Assembly (NCBI RefSeq): GCF_051020975.1
Contig: NW_027478158.1
Location: forward strand, 16,678,001 to 16,742,000
DNA: 64,000 nt
Source: Osmia lignaria lignaria
Taxonomy: Eukaryota > Arthropoda > Insecta > Hymenoptera > Megachilidae
Direction: 5' to 3'
The notes under the pieces: generated by a model
Seen by the model: the letters and a program-made list of their open reading frames with translations, nothing else
Told to the model about the DNA's origin: nothing
Database searches by the model: none
Shown: positions 23,804 to 36,069 of the stretch, piece after piece
Numbering within the stretch: the first letter of the stretch is position 1
Layout of the letters: every line of letters starts with the position of its first letter
Made by a program: the position numbers and the translations under genes

Positions 23804-25920
23804 TTGTAGGAAACATAATTCTCTACAAAAAACGTCTCTTAACATTTTGCCATAGCTCGCTTCGTTTCCGAGATATTTGCAGATTCAGCTCAAAGGAACT
23901 GGCCTGACGGACATATTTCGAGATATTTCTTCTTCTTGTTGTTCTTCCTCTGCACAGCTAAGCTGGAAGTGGCATTTGCAGCTCGCACTAGTGCAGAGTT
24001 ATCTCAAAGAAAGGGGCCACGGTGTTTCTGTATCTCTATTATGTTGGTGCGGCTTCGGAACTTTTAAATATCTCGATATATCTCGAAAACTACGCTTCTG
24101 ATCAAAAAATATCATAGAACATAAATTGTAGGAAACATAATTCTCTACAAAAAAGGTCTCTTAACACTTTGCCATAGCTCGCTTCGTTTCCGAGTTAGTT
24201 GCAGATATATCTCAAGGGAAGGGGCCTGACGGACATATTTCGAGATATTTCTTCTTCTTGTTGTTCTTCTTCTGCACAGCTAAGCTGGAAGTGGCATTTA
24301 CAGCTCGCAATAGTGCAGAGTTATCTCAAAGAAAGGGGCCACGGTGTTTCTGTATCTCTATTATGTTGGTGCGGCTTCGGAACTTTTAAATATCTCGATA
24401 TATCTCGAAAACTACGCTTGTGATCAAAAAATATCATAGAATATAAATTGTAGGAAACATAATTCCCTACAAAAAACGTCTCTTAACATTTTGCCATAGC
24501 TCGCCTCGTTTCCGAGATATTTGCGGATTCAGCTCAAAGGAACTGGCCTGACGGACATATTTCGAGATATTTCTTCTTCTTGTTGTTCTTCCTCTGCACA
24601 GCTAAGCTGGAAGTGGCATTTGCAGCTCGCAATAGTGCAGAGTTATCTCAAAGAAAGGGGCCACGGTGTTTCTGTATCTCTATTATGTTGGTGCGGCTTC
24701 GGAACTTTTAAATATCTTGATATATCTCGCGAACTACGGATCTGATCAAAAAATATCATAGAACATAAAAAGTAGGAAACTTAATTCTCTACAAAAAAGG
24801 TCTCTTAACATTTTGCCATAGCTCGCTTCGTTTCCGAGATATTTGCAGATTTATCTCAAGGGAAGGGGCCTGACGGACATATTTCGAGATATTTCTTCTT
24901 CTTGTTGTTCTTCTTCTGCACAGCTAAGCTGGAAGTGGCATTTGCGGCTCGCACTAGTGCAGAGTTATCTCAAAGAAAGGGGCCACGGTGTTTCTGTATC
25001 TCTATTATGTTGGTGCGGCTTCGGAACTTTTAAATATCTCGATATATTTCGAAAACTACGCTTCTGATCAAAAAATATCATAGAACATAAATTGTAGGAA
25101 ACATAATTCTCTACAAAAAAGGTCTCTTAACATTTTGCCATAGCTCGCTTCGTTTCCGAGATATTTGCAGATACATCTCAAGAGAAGGGGCCTGACGGAC
25201 ATATTTCGAGATATTTCTTCTTCTTGTTGTTCTTCTTCTGCACAGCTAAGCTGGAAGTGGCACTTACAGCTCGCAATAGTGCAGAGTTATCTCAAAGAAA
25301 GGGGCCACGGTGTTTCTGTATCTCTATTATGTTGGTGCGGCTTCGGAACTTTTAAATATCTCGATATATCTCGAAAACTACGCTTCTGATCAAAAAATAT
25401 CATAGAACATAAATTGTAGGAAACATAATTCCCTACAAAAAACGTCTCTTAACATTTTGCCATAGCTCGCCTCGTTTCCGAGATATTTGCGGATTCAGCT
25501 CAAAGGAACTGGCCTGACGGACATATTTCGAGATATTTCTTCTTCTTGTTGTTCTTCCTCTGCACAGCTAAGCTGGAAGTGGCATTTGCAGCTCGCAATA
25601 GTGCAGAGTTATCTCAAAGAAAGGGGCCACGGTGTTTCTGTATCTCTATTATGTTGGTGCGGCTTCGGAACTTTTAAATATCTTGATATATCTCGCGAAC
25701 TACGGATCTGATCAAAAAATATCATAGAACATAAAAAGTAGGAAACTTAATTCTCTACAAAAAAGGTCTCTTAACATTTTGCCATAGCTCGCTTCGTTTC
25801 CGAGATATTTGCAGATTTATCTCAAGGGAAGGGGCCTGACGGACATATTTCGAGATATTTCTTCTTCTTGTTGTTCTTCTTCTGCACAGCTAAGCTGGAA
25901 GTGGCATTTGCGGCTCGCAC

Positions 25921-26534
25921 TAGTGCAGAGTTATCTCAAAGAAAGGGGCCACGGTGTTTCTGTATCTCTATTATGTTGGTGCGGCTTCGGAACTTTTAAA
26001 TATCTCGATATATCTCGAAAACTACGCTTCTGATCAAAAAATATCATAGAACATAAATTTTTGGAAACATAATTCTCTATAAATAAAGTCTCTTAACATT
26101 TTGCCATAGCTCGCTTCGTTTCCGAGATATTTGCAGATTTATCTCAAGGGAAGGGGCCTGACGGACATGTTTCGAGATATTTCGTCTTCATGTTGTTCTT
26201 CTTCTGCACAGCTAAACTGGAAGTGGCATTTCCAGCTCGCAATAGTGCAGAGTTATCTCAAAGAAAGGGGCCACGGTGTTTCTGTATCTCTATTATGTTG
26301 GTGCGGCTTCGGAACTTTTAAATATCTTGATATATCTCGAGAACTACGCATCTGATCAAAAAATATCATAGAACATAAAAAGTAGGAAACTTAATTCTCT
26401 ACAAAAAAGGTCTCTTAACACTTTGCCATAGCTCGCTTCGTTTCCGAGATATTTGCAGATTTATCTCAAGGGAAGGGGCCTGACGGACATATTTCGAGAT
26501 ATTTCTTCTTCTTGTTGTTCTTCTTCTGCACAGC
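25921..26534 (+). repeat. Domain-C-type tract embedded in domain B
   Basis: From TAGTGCAGAG at 25921 to CACAGC ending at 26534, I find no difference from 56836-57449 (constant offset 30915). It includes the distinctive AAATTTTTGGAAAC, CTATAAATAAAGTC, GACATGTTTCG, TTTCGTCTTCATG, CTAAACTGG and CATTTCCAGC changes. The same sequence also occurs at about 62954-63567. It ends where domain B has CACAGCTAAGC but domain C has CACAGCGAAGC. No other monomer between 16.1 and 32.8 kb has these changes. A long-range conversion or transposition-like exchange, or an assembly chimera, would each explain it. Confidence 0.8.
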
Positions 26535-27974
26535 TAAGCTGGAAGTGGCATTTGCGGCTCGCACTAGTGCAGAGTTATCTCAAAGAAAGGGGCCACGGTG
26601 TTTCTGTATCTCTATTATGTTGGTGCGGCTTCGGAACTTTTAAATATCTCGATATATTTCGAAAACTACGCTTCTGATCAAAAAATATCATAGAACATAA
26701 ATTGTAGGAAACATAATTCTCTACAAAAAAGGTCTCTTAACATTTTGCCATAGCTCGCTTCGTTTCCGAGATATTTGCAGATACATCTCAAGAGAAGGGG
26801 CCTGACGGACATATTTCGAGATATTTCTTCTTCTTGTTGTTCTTCTTCTGCACAGCTAAGCTGGAAGTGGCACTTACAGCTCGCAATAGTGCAGAGTTAT
26901 CTCAAAGAAAGGGGCCACGGTGTTTCTGTATCTCTATTATGTTGGTGCGGCTCCGGAACTTTTAAATATCTTGATATATCTCGAGAACTACGCATCTGAT
27001 CAAAAAATATCATAGAACATAAAAAGTAGGAAACTTAATTCTCTACAAAAAAGGTCTCTTAACATTTTGCCACAGCTCGCTTCGTTTCCGAGATATTTGC
27101 AGATTTATCTCAAGGGAAGGGGCCTGACGGACATATTTCGAGATATTTCTTCTTCTTGTTGTTCTTCTTCTGCACAGCTAAGCTGGAAGTGGCATTTGCG
27201 GCTCGCACTAGTGCAGAGTTATCTCAAAGAAAGGGGCCACGGTGTTTCTGTATCTCTATTATGTTGGTGCGGCTTCGGAACTTTTAAATATCTCGATATA
27301 TTTCGAAAACTACGCTTCTGATCAAAAAATATCATAGAACATAAATTGTAGGAAACATAATTCTCTACAAAAAAGGTCTCTTAACATTTTGCCATAGCTC
27401 GCTTCGTTTCCGAGATATTTGCAGATACATCTCAAGAGAAGGGGCCTGACGGACATATTTCGAGATATTTCTTCTTCTTGTTGTTCTTCTTCTGCACAGC
27501 TAAGCTGGAAGTGGCACTTACAGCTCGCAATAGTGCAGAGTTATCTCAAAGAAAGGGGCCACGGTGTTTCTGTATCTCTATTATGTTGGTGCGGCTCCGG
27601 AACTTTTAAATATCTTGATATATCTCGAGAACTACGCATCTGATCAAAAAATATCATAGAACATAAAAAGTAGGAAACTTAATTCTCTACAAAAAAGGTC
27701 TCTTAACATTTTGCCATAGCTCGCTTCGTTTCCGAGATATTTGCAGATTTATCTCAAGGGAAGGGGCCTGACGGACATATTTCGAGATATTTCTTCTTCT
27801 TGTTGTTCTTCTTCTGCACAGCTAAGCTGGAAGTGGCATTTGCGGCTGGAACTAGTGCAGAGTTATCTCAAAGAAAGGGGCCACGGTGTTTCTGTATCCC
27901 TATTATGTTGGTGCGGCTTCGGAACTTTTAAATATCTCGATATATCTCGAAAACTACGCTTCTGATCAAAAAAT

Positions 27975-27990
27975 ATCATAAAAACATAAA
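27975..27990 (+). repeat. +1-bp variant, fifth occurrence
   Basis: Copy of the recombinant +1-bp monomer, 4187 bp after the one near 23788. Confidence 0.9.
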
Positions 27991-30873
27991 TTGTAGGAAA
28001 CATAATTCTCTACAAAAAACGTCTCTTAACATTTTGCCATAGCTCGCTTCGTTTCCGAGATATTTGCAGATTCAGCTCAAAGGAACTGGCCTGACGGACA
28101 TATTTCGAGATATTTCTTCTTCTTGTTGTTCTTCCTCTGCACAGCTAAGCTGGAAGTGGCATTTGCAGCTCGCACTAGTGCAGAGTTATCTCAAAGAAAG
28201 GGGCCACGGTGTTTCTGTATCTCTATTATGTTGGTGCGGCTTCGGAACTTTTAAATATCTCGATATATCTCGAAAACTACGCTTCTGATCAAAAAATATC
28301 ATAGAACATAAATTGTAGGAAACATAATTCTCTACAAAAAAGGTCTCTTAACACTTTGCCATAGCTCGCTTCGTTTCCGAGTTAGTTGCAGATATATCTC
28401 AAGGGAAGGGGCCTGACGGACATATTTCGAGATATTTCTTCTTCTTGTTGTTCTTCTTCTGCACAGCTAAGCTGGAAGTGGCATTTACAGCTCGCAATAG
28501 TGCAGAGTTATCTCAAAGAAAGGGGCCACGGTGTTTCTGTATCTCTATTATGTTGGTGCGGCTTCGGAACTTTTAAATATCTCGATATATCTCGAAAACT
28601 ACGCTTGTGATCAAAAAATATCATAGAATATAAATTGTAGGAAACATAATTCCCTACAAAAAACGTCTCTTAACATTTTGCCATAGCTCGCCTCGTTTCC
28701 GAGATATTTGCGGATTCAGCTCAAAGGAACTGGCCTGACGGACATATTTCGAGATATTTCTTCTTCTTGTTGTTCTTCCTCTGCACAGCTAAGCTGGAAG
28801 TGGCATTTGCAGCTCGCAATAGTGCAGAGTTATCTCAAAGAAAGGGGCCACGGTGTTTCTGTATCTCTATTATGTTGGTGCGGCTTCGGAACTTTTAAAT
28901 ATCTTGATATATCTCGCGAACTACGGATCTGATCAAAAAATATCATAGAACATAAAAAGTAGGAAACTTAATTCTCTACAAAAAAGGTCTCTTAACATTT
29001 TGCCATAGCTCGCTTCGTTTCCGAGATATTTGCAGATTTATCTCAAGGGAAGGGGCCTGACGGACATATTTCGAGATATTTCTTCTTCTTGTTGTTCTTC
29101 TTCTGCACAGCTAAGCTGGAAGTGGCATTTGCGGCTCGCACTAGTGCAGAGTTATCTCAAAGAAAGGGGCCACGGTGTTTCTGTATCTCTATTATGTTGG
29201 TGCGGCTTCGGAACTTTTAAATATCTCGATATATTTCGAAAACTACGCTTCTGATCAAAAAATATCATAGAACATAAATTGTAGGAAACATAATTCTCTA
29301 CAAAAAAGGTCTCTTAACATTTTGCCATAGCTCGCTTCGTTTCCGAGATATTTGCAGATACATCTCAAGAGAAGGGGCCTGACGGACATATTTCGAGATA
29401 TTTCTTCTTCTTGTTGTTCTTCTTCTGCACAGCTAAGCTGGAAGTGGCACTTACAGCTCGCAATAGTGCAGAGTTATCTCAAAGAAAGGGGCCACGGTGT
29501 TTCTGTATCTCTATTATGTTGGTGCGGCTTCGGAACTTTTAAATATCTCGATATATCTCGAAAACTACGCTTCTGATCAAAAAATATCATAGAACATAAA
29601 TTGTAGGAAACATAATTCCCTACAAAAAACGTCTCTTAACATTTTGCCATAGCTCGCCTCGTTTCCGAGATATTTGCGGATTCAGCTCAAAGGAACTGGC
29701 CTGACGGACATATTTCGAGATATTTCTTCTTCTTGTTGTTCTTCCTCTGCACAGCTAAGCTGGAAGTGGCATTTGCAGCTCGCAATAGTGCAGAGTTATC
29801 TCAAAGAAAGGGGCCACGGTGTTTCTGTATCTCTATTATGTTGGTGCGGCTTCGGAACTTTTAAATATCTTGATATATCTCGCGAACTACGGATCTGATC
29901 AAAAAATATCATAGAACATCAAAAGTAGGAAACTTAATTCTCTACAAAAAAGGTCTCTTAACATTTTGCCATAGCTCGCTTCGTTTCCGAGATATTTGCA
30001 GATTTATCTCAAGGGAAGGGGCCTGACGGACATATTTCGAGATATTTCTTCTTCTTGTTGTTCTTCTTCTGCACAGCTAAGCTGGAAGTGGCATTTGCGG
30101 CTCGCACTAGTGCAGAGTTATCTCAAAGAAAGGGGCCACGGTGTTTCTGTATCTCTATTATGTTGGTGCGGCTTCGGAACTTTTAAATATCTCGATATAT
30201 TTCGAAAACTACGCTTCTGATCAAAAAATATCATAGAACATAAATTGTAGGAAACATAATTCTCTACAAAAAAGGTCTCTTAACATTTTGCCATAGCTCG
30301 CTTCGTTTCCGAGATATTTGCAGATACATCTCAAGAGAAGGGGCCTGACGGACATATTTCGAGATATTTCTTCTTCTTGTTGTTCTTCTTCTGCACAGCT
30401 AAGCTGGAAGTGGCACTTACAGCTCGCAATAGTGCAGAGTTATCTCAAAGAAAGGGGCCACGGTGTTTCTGTATCTCTATTATGTTGGTGCGGCTCCGGA
30501 ACTTTTAAATATCTTGATATATCTCGAGAACTACGCATCTGATCAAAAAATATCATAGAACATAAAAAGTAGGAAACTTAATTCTCTACAAAAAAGGTCT
30601 CTTAACATTTTGCCATAGCTCGCTTCGTTTCCGAGATATTTGCAGATTTATCTCAAGGGAAGGGGCCTGACGGACATATTTCGAGATATTTCTTCTTCTT
30701 GTTGTTCTTCTTCTGCACAGCTAAGCTGGAAGTGGCATTTGCGGCTGGAACTAGTGCAGAGTTATCTCAAAGAAAGGGGCCACGGTGTTTCTGTATCCCT
30801 ATTATGTTGGTGCGGCTTCGGAACTTTTAAATATCTCGATATATCTCGAAAACTACGCTTCTGATCAAAAAAT

Positions 30874-30889
30874 ATCATAAAAACATAAA
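30874..30889 (+). repeat. +1-bp variant, sixth occurrence
   Basis: Copy of the recombinant +1-bp monomer, 2899 bp after the one near 27975. Confidence 0.9.
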
Positions 30890-32849
30890 TTGTAGGAAAC
30901 ATAATTCTCTACAAAAAACGTCTCTTAACATTTTGCCATAGCTCGCTTCGTTTCCGAGATATTTGCAGATTCAGCTCAAAGGAACTGGCCTGACGGACAT
31001 ATTTCGAGATATTTCTTCTTCTTGTTGTTCTTCCTCTGCACAGCTAAGCTGGAAGTGGCATTTGCAGCTCGCACTAGTGCAGAGTTATCTCAAAGAAAGG
31101 GGCCACGGTGTTTCTGTATCCCTATTATGTTGGTGCGGCTTCGGAACTTTTAAATATCTCGATATATCTCGAAAACTACGCTTCTGATCAAAAAATATCA
31201 TAGAACATAAATTGTAGGAAACATAATTCTCTACAAAAAAGGTCTCTTAACACTTTGCCATAGCTCGCTTCGTTTCCGAGTTAGTTGCAGATATATCTCA
31301 AGGGAAGGGGCCTGACGGACATATTTCGAGATATTTCTTCTTCTTGTTGTTCTTCTTCTGCACAGCTAAGCTGGAAGTGGCATTTACAGCTCGCAATAGT
31401 GCAGAGTTATCTCAAAGAAAGGGGCCACGGTGTTTCTGTATCTCTATTATGTTGGTGCGGCTTCGGAACTTTTAAATATCTCGATATATCTCGAAAACTA
31501 CGATTGTGATCAAAAAATATCATAGAATATAAATTGTAGGAAACATAATTCCCTACAAAAAACGTCTCTTAACATTTTGCCATAGCTCGCCTCGTTTCCG
31601 AGATATTTGCGGATTCAGCTCAAAGGAACTGGCCTGACGGACATATTTCGAGATATTTCTTCTTCTTGTTGTTCTTCCTCTGCACAGCTAAGCTGGAAGT
31701 GGCATTTGCAGCTCGCAATAGTGCAGAGTTATCTCAAAGAAAGGGGCCACGGTGTTTCTGTATCTCTATTATGTTGGTGCGGCTTCGGAACTTTTAAATA
31801 TCTTGATATATCTCGCGAACTACGGATCTGATCAAAAAATATCATAGAACATAAAAAGTAGGAAACTTAATTCTCTACAAAAAAGGTCTCTTAACATTTT
31901 GCCATAGCTCGCTTCGTTTCCGAGATATTTGCAGATTTATCTCAAGGGAAGGGGCCTGACGGACATATTTCGAGATATTTCTTCTTCTTGTTGTTCTTCT
32001 TCTGCACAGCTAAGCTGGAAGTGGCATTTGCGGCTCGCACTAGTGCAGAGTTATCTCAAAGAAAGGGGCCACGGTGTTTCTGTATCTCTATTATGTTGGT
32101 GCGGCTTCGGAACTTTTAAATATCTCGATATATTTCGAAAACTACGCTTCTGATCAAAAAATATCATAGAACATAAATTGTAGGAAACATAATTCTCTAC
32201 AAAAAAGGTCTCTTAACATTTTGCCATAGCTCGCTTCGTTTCCGAGATATTTGCAGATACATCTCAAGAGAAGGGGCCTGACGGACATATTTCGAGATAT
32301 TTCTTCTTCTTGTTGTTCTTCTTCTGCACAGCTAAGCTGGAAGTGGCACTTACAGCTCGCAATAGTGCAGAGTTATCTCAAAGAAAGGGGCCACGGTGTT
32401 TCTGTATCTCTATTATGTTGGTGCGGCTTCGGAACTTTTAAATATCTTGATATATCTCGAGAACTACGCATCTGATCAACAAATATCATACAACATAAAA
32501 AGTAGGAAACTTAATTCTCTACAAAAAAGGTCTCTTAACATTTTGCCATAGCTCGCTTCGTTTCCGAGATATTTGCAGATTTATCTCAAGGGAAGGGGCC
32601 TGACGGACATATTTCGAGATATTTCTTCTTCTTGTTGTTCTTCTTCTGCACAGCTAAGCTGGAAGTGGCATTTGCGGCTAGAACTAGTGCAGAGTTATCT
32701 CAAAGAAAGGGGCCACGGTGTTTCTGTATCCCTATTATGTTGGTGCGGCTTCGGAACTTTTAAATATCTCGATATATCTCGAAAACTACGCTTCTGATCA
32801 AAAAATATCATAGAACATAAATTGTAGGAAACATAATTCTCTACAAAAA

Positions 32850-35800
32850 ACGTCTCCTAACATTTTGCCATAGCTCGCTTCGTTTCCGAGATATTTGCAG
32901 ATTCAGCTCAAAGGAACTGGCCTGACGGACATATTTCGAGATATTTCTTCTTCTTGTTGTTCTTCCTCTGCACAGCTAAGCTGGAAGTGGCATTTGCAGC
33001 TCGCAATAGTGCAGAGTTATCTCAAAGAAAGGGGCCACGGTGTTTCTGTATCTCTATTATGTTGGTGCGGCTTCGGAACTTTTAAATATCTTGATATATC
33101 TCGAGAACTACGCATCTGATCAAAAAATATCATAGAACATAAAAAGTCGGAAACTTAATTCTCTACAAAAAAGTTCTCTTAACATTTTGCCATAGCTCGC
33201 TTCGTTTCCGAGATATTTGCAGATTTATCTCAAGGGAAGGGGCCTGACGGACATATTTCGAGATATTTCTTCTTCTTGTTGTTCTTCTTCTGCACAGCTA
33301 AGCTGGAAGTGGCATTCGCAGCCCGCAATAGTGCAGAGTTATCTCAAAGAAAGGGGCCACGGTGTTTCTGTATCTCTATTATGTTGGTGTGGCTTCGGAA
33401 CTTTTAAATATCTTGATATATCTCGAGAACTACGCATCTGATCAAAAAATATCATAGAACATAAAAAGTAGCAAACTTAATTCTCTACAAAAAAGGTCTC
33501 TTAACATTTTGCCATAGCTCGCTTCATTTCCGAGATATTTGCAGATATATCTCAAGGGAAGGGGCCTGACGGACATATTTCGAGATATTTCTTCTTCTTG
33601 TTGTTCTTCTTCTGCACAGCTAAGCTGGAAGTGGCATTTGCGGCTCGCACTAGTGCAGAGTTATCTCAAAGAAAGGGGCCACGGTGTTTCTGTATCTCTA
33701 TTATGTTGGTGCGGCTTCGGAACTTTTAAATATCTTGATATATCTCGAGAACTACGCATCAGATCAAAAAATATCATAGAACATAAAAAATAGGAAACTT
33801 AATTCTCTACAAAAAAGGTCTCTTAACATTTTGCCATAGCTCTCTTCGTTTCCGAGATATTTGCAGATTTATCTCAAGGGAAGGGGCCTGACGGACATAT
33901 TTCGAGATATTTCTTCTTCTTGTTGTTCTTCTTCTGCACAGCTAAGCTGGAAGTGGCATTTGCGGCTCGCACTAGTGCAGAGTTATCTCAAAGAAAGGGG
34001 CCACGGTGTTTCTGTATCTCTATTATGTTGGTGCGGCTTCGGAACTTTTAAATATCTTGATATATCTCAAGAACTACGCATCTGATCAAAAAATATCATA
34101 GAACATAAAAAGTAGGAAACTTAATTCTCTACAAAAAAGGTCTCTTAACATTTTGCCATAGCTCGCTTCGTTTCCGAGATATGTGCAGATTTATCTCAAG
34201 GGAAGGGGCCTGACGGACATATTTCGAGATATTTCTGCTTCTTGTTGTTCTTCTTCTGCACTGCTAAGCTGGAAGTGGCATTTGCGGCTCGCAATACTGC
34301 AGAGTTATCTCAACGAAAGGGGCCACGGTGTTTCTGTATCTCTATTATGTTGGTGCGGCTTCGGAACTTTTAAATATCTCGATATATCTCGAAAACTACG
34401 CTTCTGATCAAAAAATAGCATAGAACATAAATTGTAGGAAACATAATTCTCTACAAAAAAGGTCTCTTAACATTTTGCCATAGCTCGCTTCGTTTCCGAG
34501 ATATTTGCAGATATATCTCAAGGGAAGGGGCCTGACGGACATATTTCGAGATATTTCTTCTTCTTGTTGTTCTTCTTCTGCACAGCTAAGCTGGAAGTGG
34601 CATTTACAGCTCGCAATAGTGCAGAGTTATCTCAAAGAAAGGGGCCACGGTGTTTCTGTATCTCTATTATGTTGGTGCGGCTTCGGAACTTTTAAATATC
34701 TTGATATATCTCGAGAACTACGCATCTGATCAAAAAATATCATAGAACATAAAAAGTATGAAACTTAATTGTCTACAAGAAGGGTCTCTTAACATTTTGC
34801 CATAGCTCGCTTGGTTTCCGAGATATTTGCAGATTTATCTCAAGGGAAGGGGCCTGACGGACATATTTCGAGATATTTCTTCTTCTTGTTGTTCTTCTTC
34901 TGCACAGCTAAGCTGGAAGTGGCATTTGCGGCTCGCACTAGTGCAGAGTTATCTCAAAGAAAGGGGCCACGGTGTTTCTGTATCCCTATTATGTTGGTGC
35001 GGCTTCGGAACTTTTAAATATCTCGATATATCTCGAAAACTACGCTTCTGATCAAAAAATATCATAGAACATAAATTGTAGGAAACATAATTCTCTACAA
35101 AAAACGTCTCTTAACATTTTGCCATAGCTCGCTTCGTTTCCGAGATATTTGCAGATTCAGCTCAAAGGAACTGGCCTGACGGACATATTTCGAGATATTT
35201 CTTCTTCTTGTTGCTCTTCCTCTGCACAGCTAAGCTGGAAGTGGCATTTGCAGCTCGCAATAGTGCAGAGTTATCTCAAAGAAAGGGGCCACGGTGTTTC
35301 TGTATCTCTATTATGTTGGTGCGGCTTCGGAACTTTTAAATATCTCGATATATCTCGAAAACTACGCTTCTGATCAAAAAATATCATAAAAACATAAATT
35401 GTAGGAAACATAATTCTCTACAAAAAACGTCTCTTAACATTTTGCCATAGCTCGCTTCGTTTCCGAGATATTTGCAGATTCAGCTCAAAGGAACTGGCCT
35501 GACGGACATATTTCGAGATATTTCTTCTTCTTGTTGTTCTTCCTCTGCACAGCTAAGCTGGAAGTGGCATTTGCAGCTCGCACTAGTGCAGAGTTATCTC
35601 AAAGAAAGGGGCCACGGTGTTTCTGTATCTCTATTATGTTGGTGCGGCTTCGGAACTTTTAAATATCTCGATATATCTCGAAAACTACGCTTCTGATCAA
35701 AAAATATCATAGAACATAAATTGTAGGAAACATAATTCTCTACAAAAAACGTCTCCTAACATTTTGCCATAGCTCTCTTCGTTTCCGAGATATTTGCAGA

Positions 35801-36069
35801 TTCAGCTCAAAGGAACTGGCCTGACGGACATATTTCGAGATATTTCTTCTTCTTGTTGTTCTTCCTCTGCACAGCTAAGCTGGAAGTGGCATTTGCAGCT
35901 CGCAATAGTGCAGAGTTATCTCAAAGAAAGGGGCCACGGTGTTTCTGTATCTCTATTATGTTGGTGCGGCTTCGGAACTTTTAAATATCTTGATATATCT
36001 CGAGAACTACGCATCTGATCAAAAAATATCATAGAACATAAAAAGTCGGAAACTTAATTCTCTACAAAA
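32850..36069 (+). repeat. 9-monomer echo: 32850-33170 and 35749-36069 (spacing 2899 bp)
   Basis: Both monomers begin TCTCCTAACATT and end with AAAAAGTCGGAAAC, two uncommon changes. One differs by GCTCTCTTCG near 35773. The spacing equals that of the 9-monomer duplication just upstream, so the same periodic event may extend here with later decay. Confidence 0.55.
35383..35398 (+). repeat. +1-bp variant, seventh occurrence (domain T)
   Basis: The unfused form with TTGTTGCTCTTCC near 35209, as at 16.4, 17.7 and 21.2 kb. It shows that domain T shares ancestry with the left part of domain B rather than with the fused 23-31 kb lineage. Confidence 0.9.

Larger units (their letters stand above)
22221..30107 (+). 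repeat. 13-monomer spaced duplication: about 22221-25920 and 26408-30107 (spacing 4187 bp)
   Basis: Twelve monomer positions correspond in order between the two blocks. Shared markers include the doubled GCTCCGG pair, CTGGAACTAG, the +1-bp ATAAAAACAT, CGAGTTAGTTGC with GCTTGTGATC and GAATATAAATT, and GCGGATTCAGCTC. The first block ends in the monomer starting at 25764. Its right half is not the expected GATATATTTCG type; domain-C-like sequence begins there and runs to the start of the second block. The junction of this duplication therefore coincides with the foreign tract. Confidence 0.8.
27052..32439 (+). repeat. 9-monomer spaced duplication: about 27052-29540 and 29951-32439 (spacing 2899 bp)
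   Basis: About eight monomers recur in order after nine monomers plus one base. The +1-bp copies near 27978 and 30877 fall in register. Differences include TACGCTTGTG near 28600 against TACGATTGTG near 31499, and a change of 3' end type in the last shared monomer (CTCGAAAAC against CTCGAGAAC). This block overlaps the 13-monomer duplication, so the two events happened in sequence. Confidence 0.75.
16100..32849 (+). repeat. Domain B: 52 monomers, overlapping 2/4/9/11/13-monomer duplications
   Basis: Diagnostic variants are ACATCTCAAGAGAAGG with GGCACTTACAGC, GATATATTTCG, CGAGTTAGTTGC, GCGGATTCAGC with CTCGCGAACTACGG, CTCGAACTAG or CTGGAACTAG, and the +1-bp ATCATAAAAACAT copies. The domain length is exactly 52 x 322 + 6, matching six +1-bp copies. 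Almost every monomer has a near-identical partner elsewhere in the domain, so it grew by recent segmental duplication of multi-monomer blocks. A foreign, domain-C-like tract interrupts it at 25921-26534. Confidence 0.75.
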
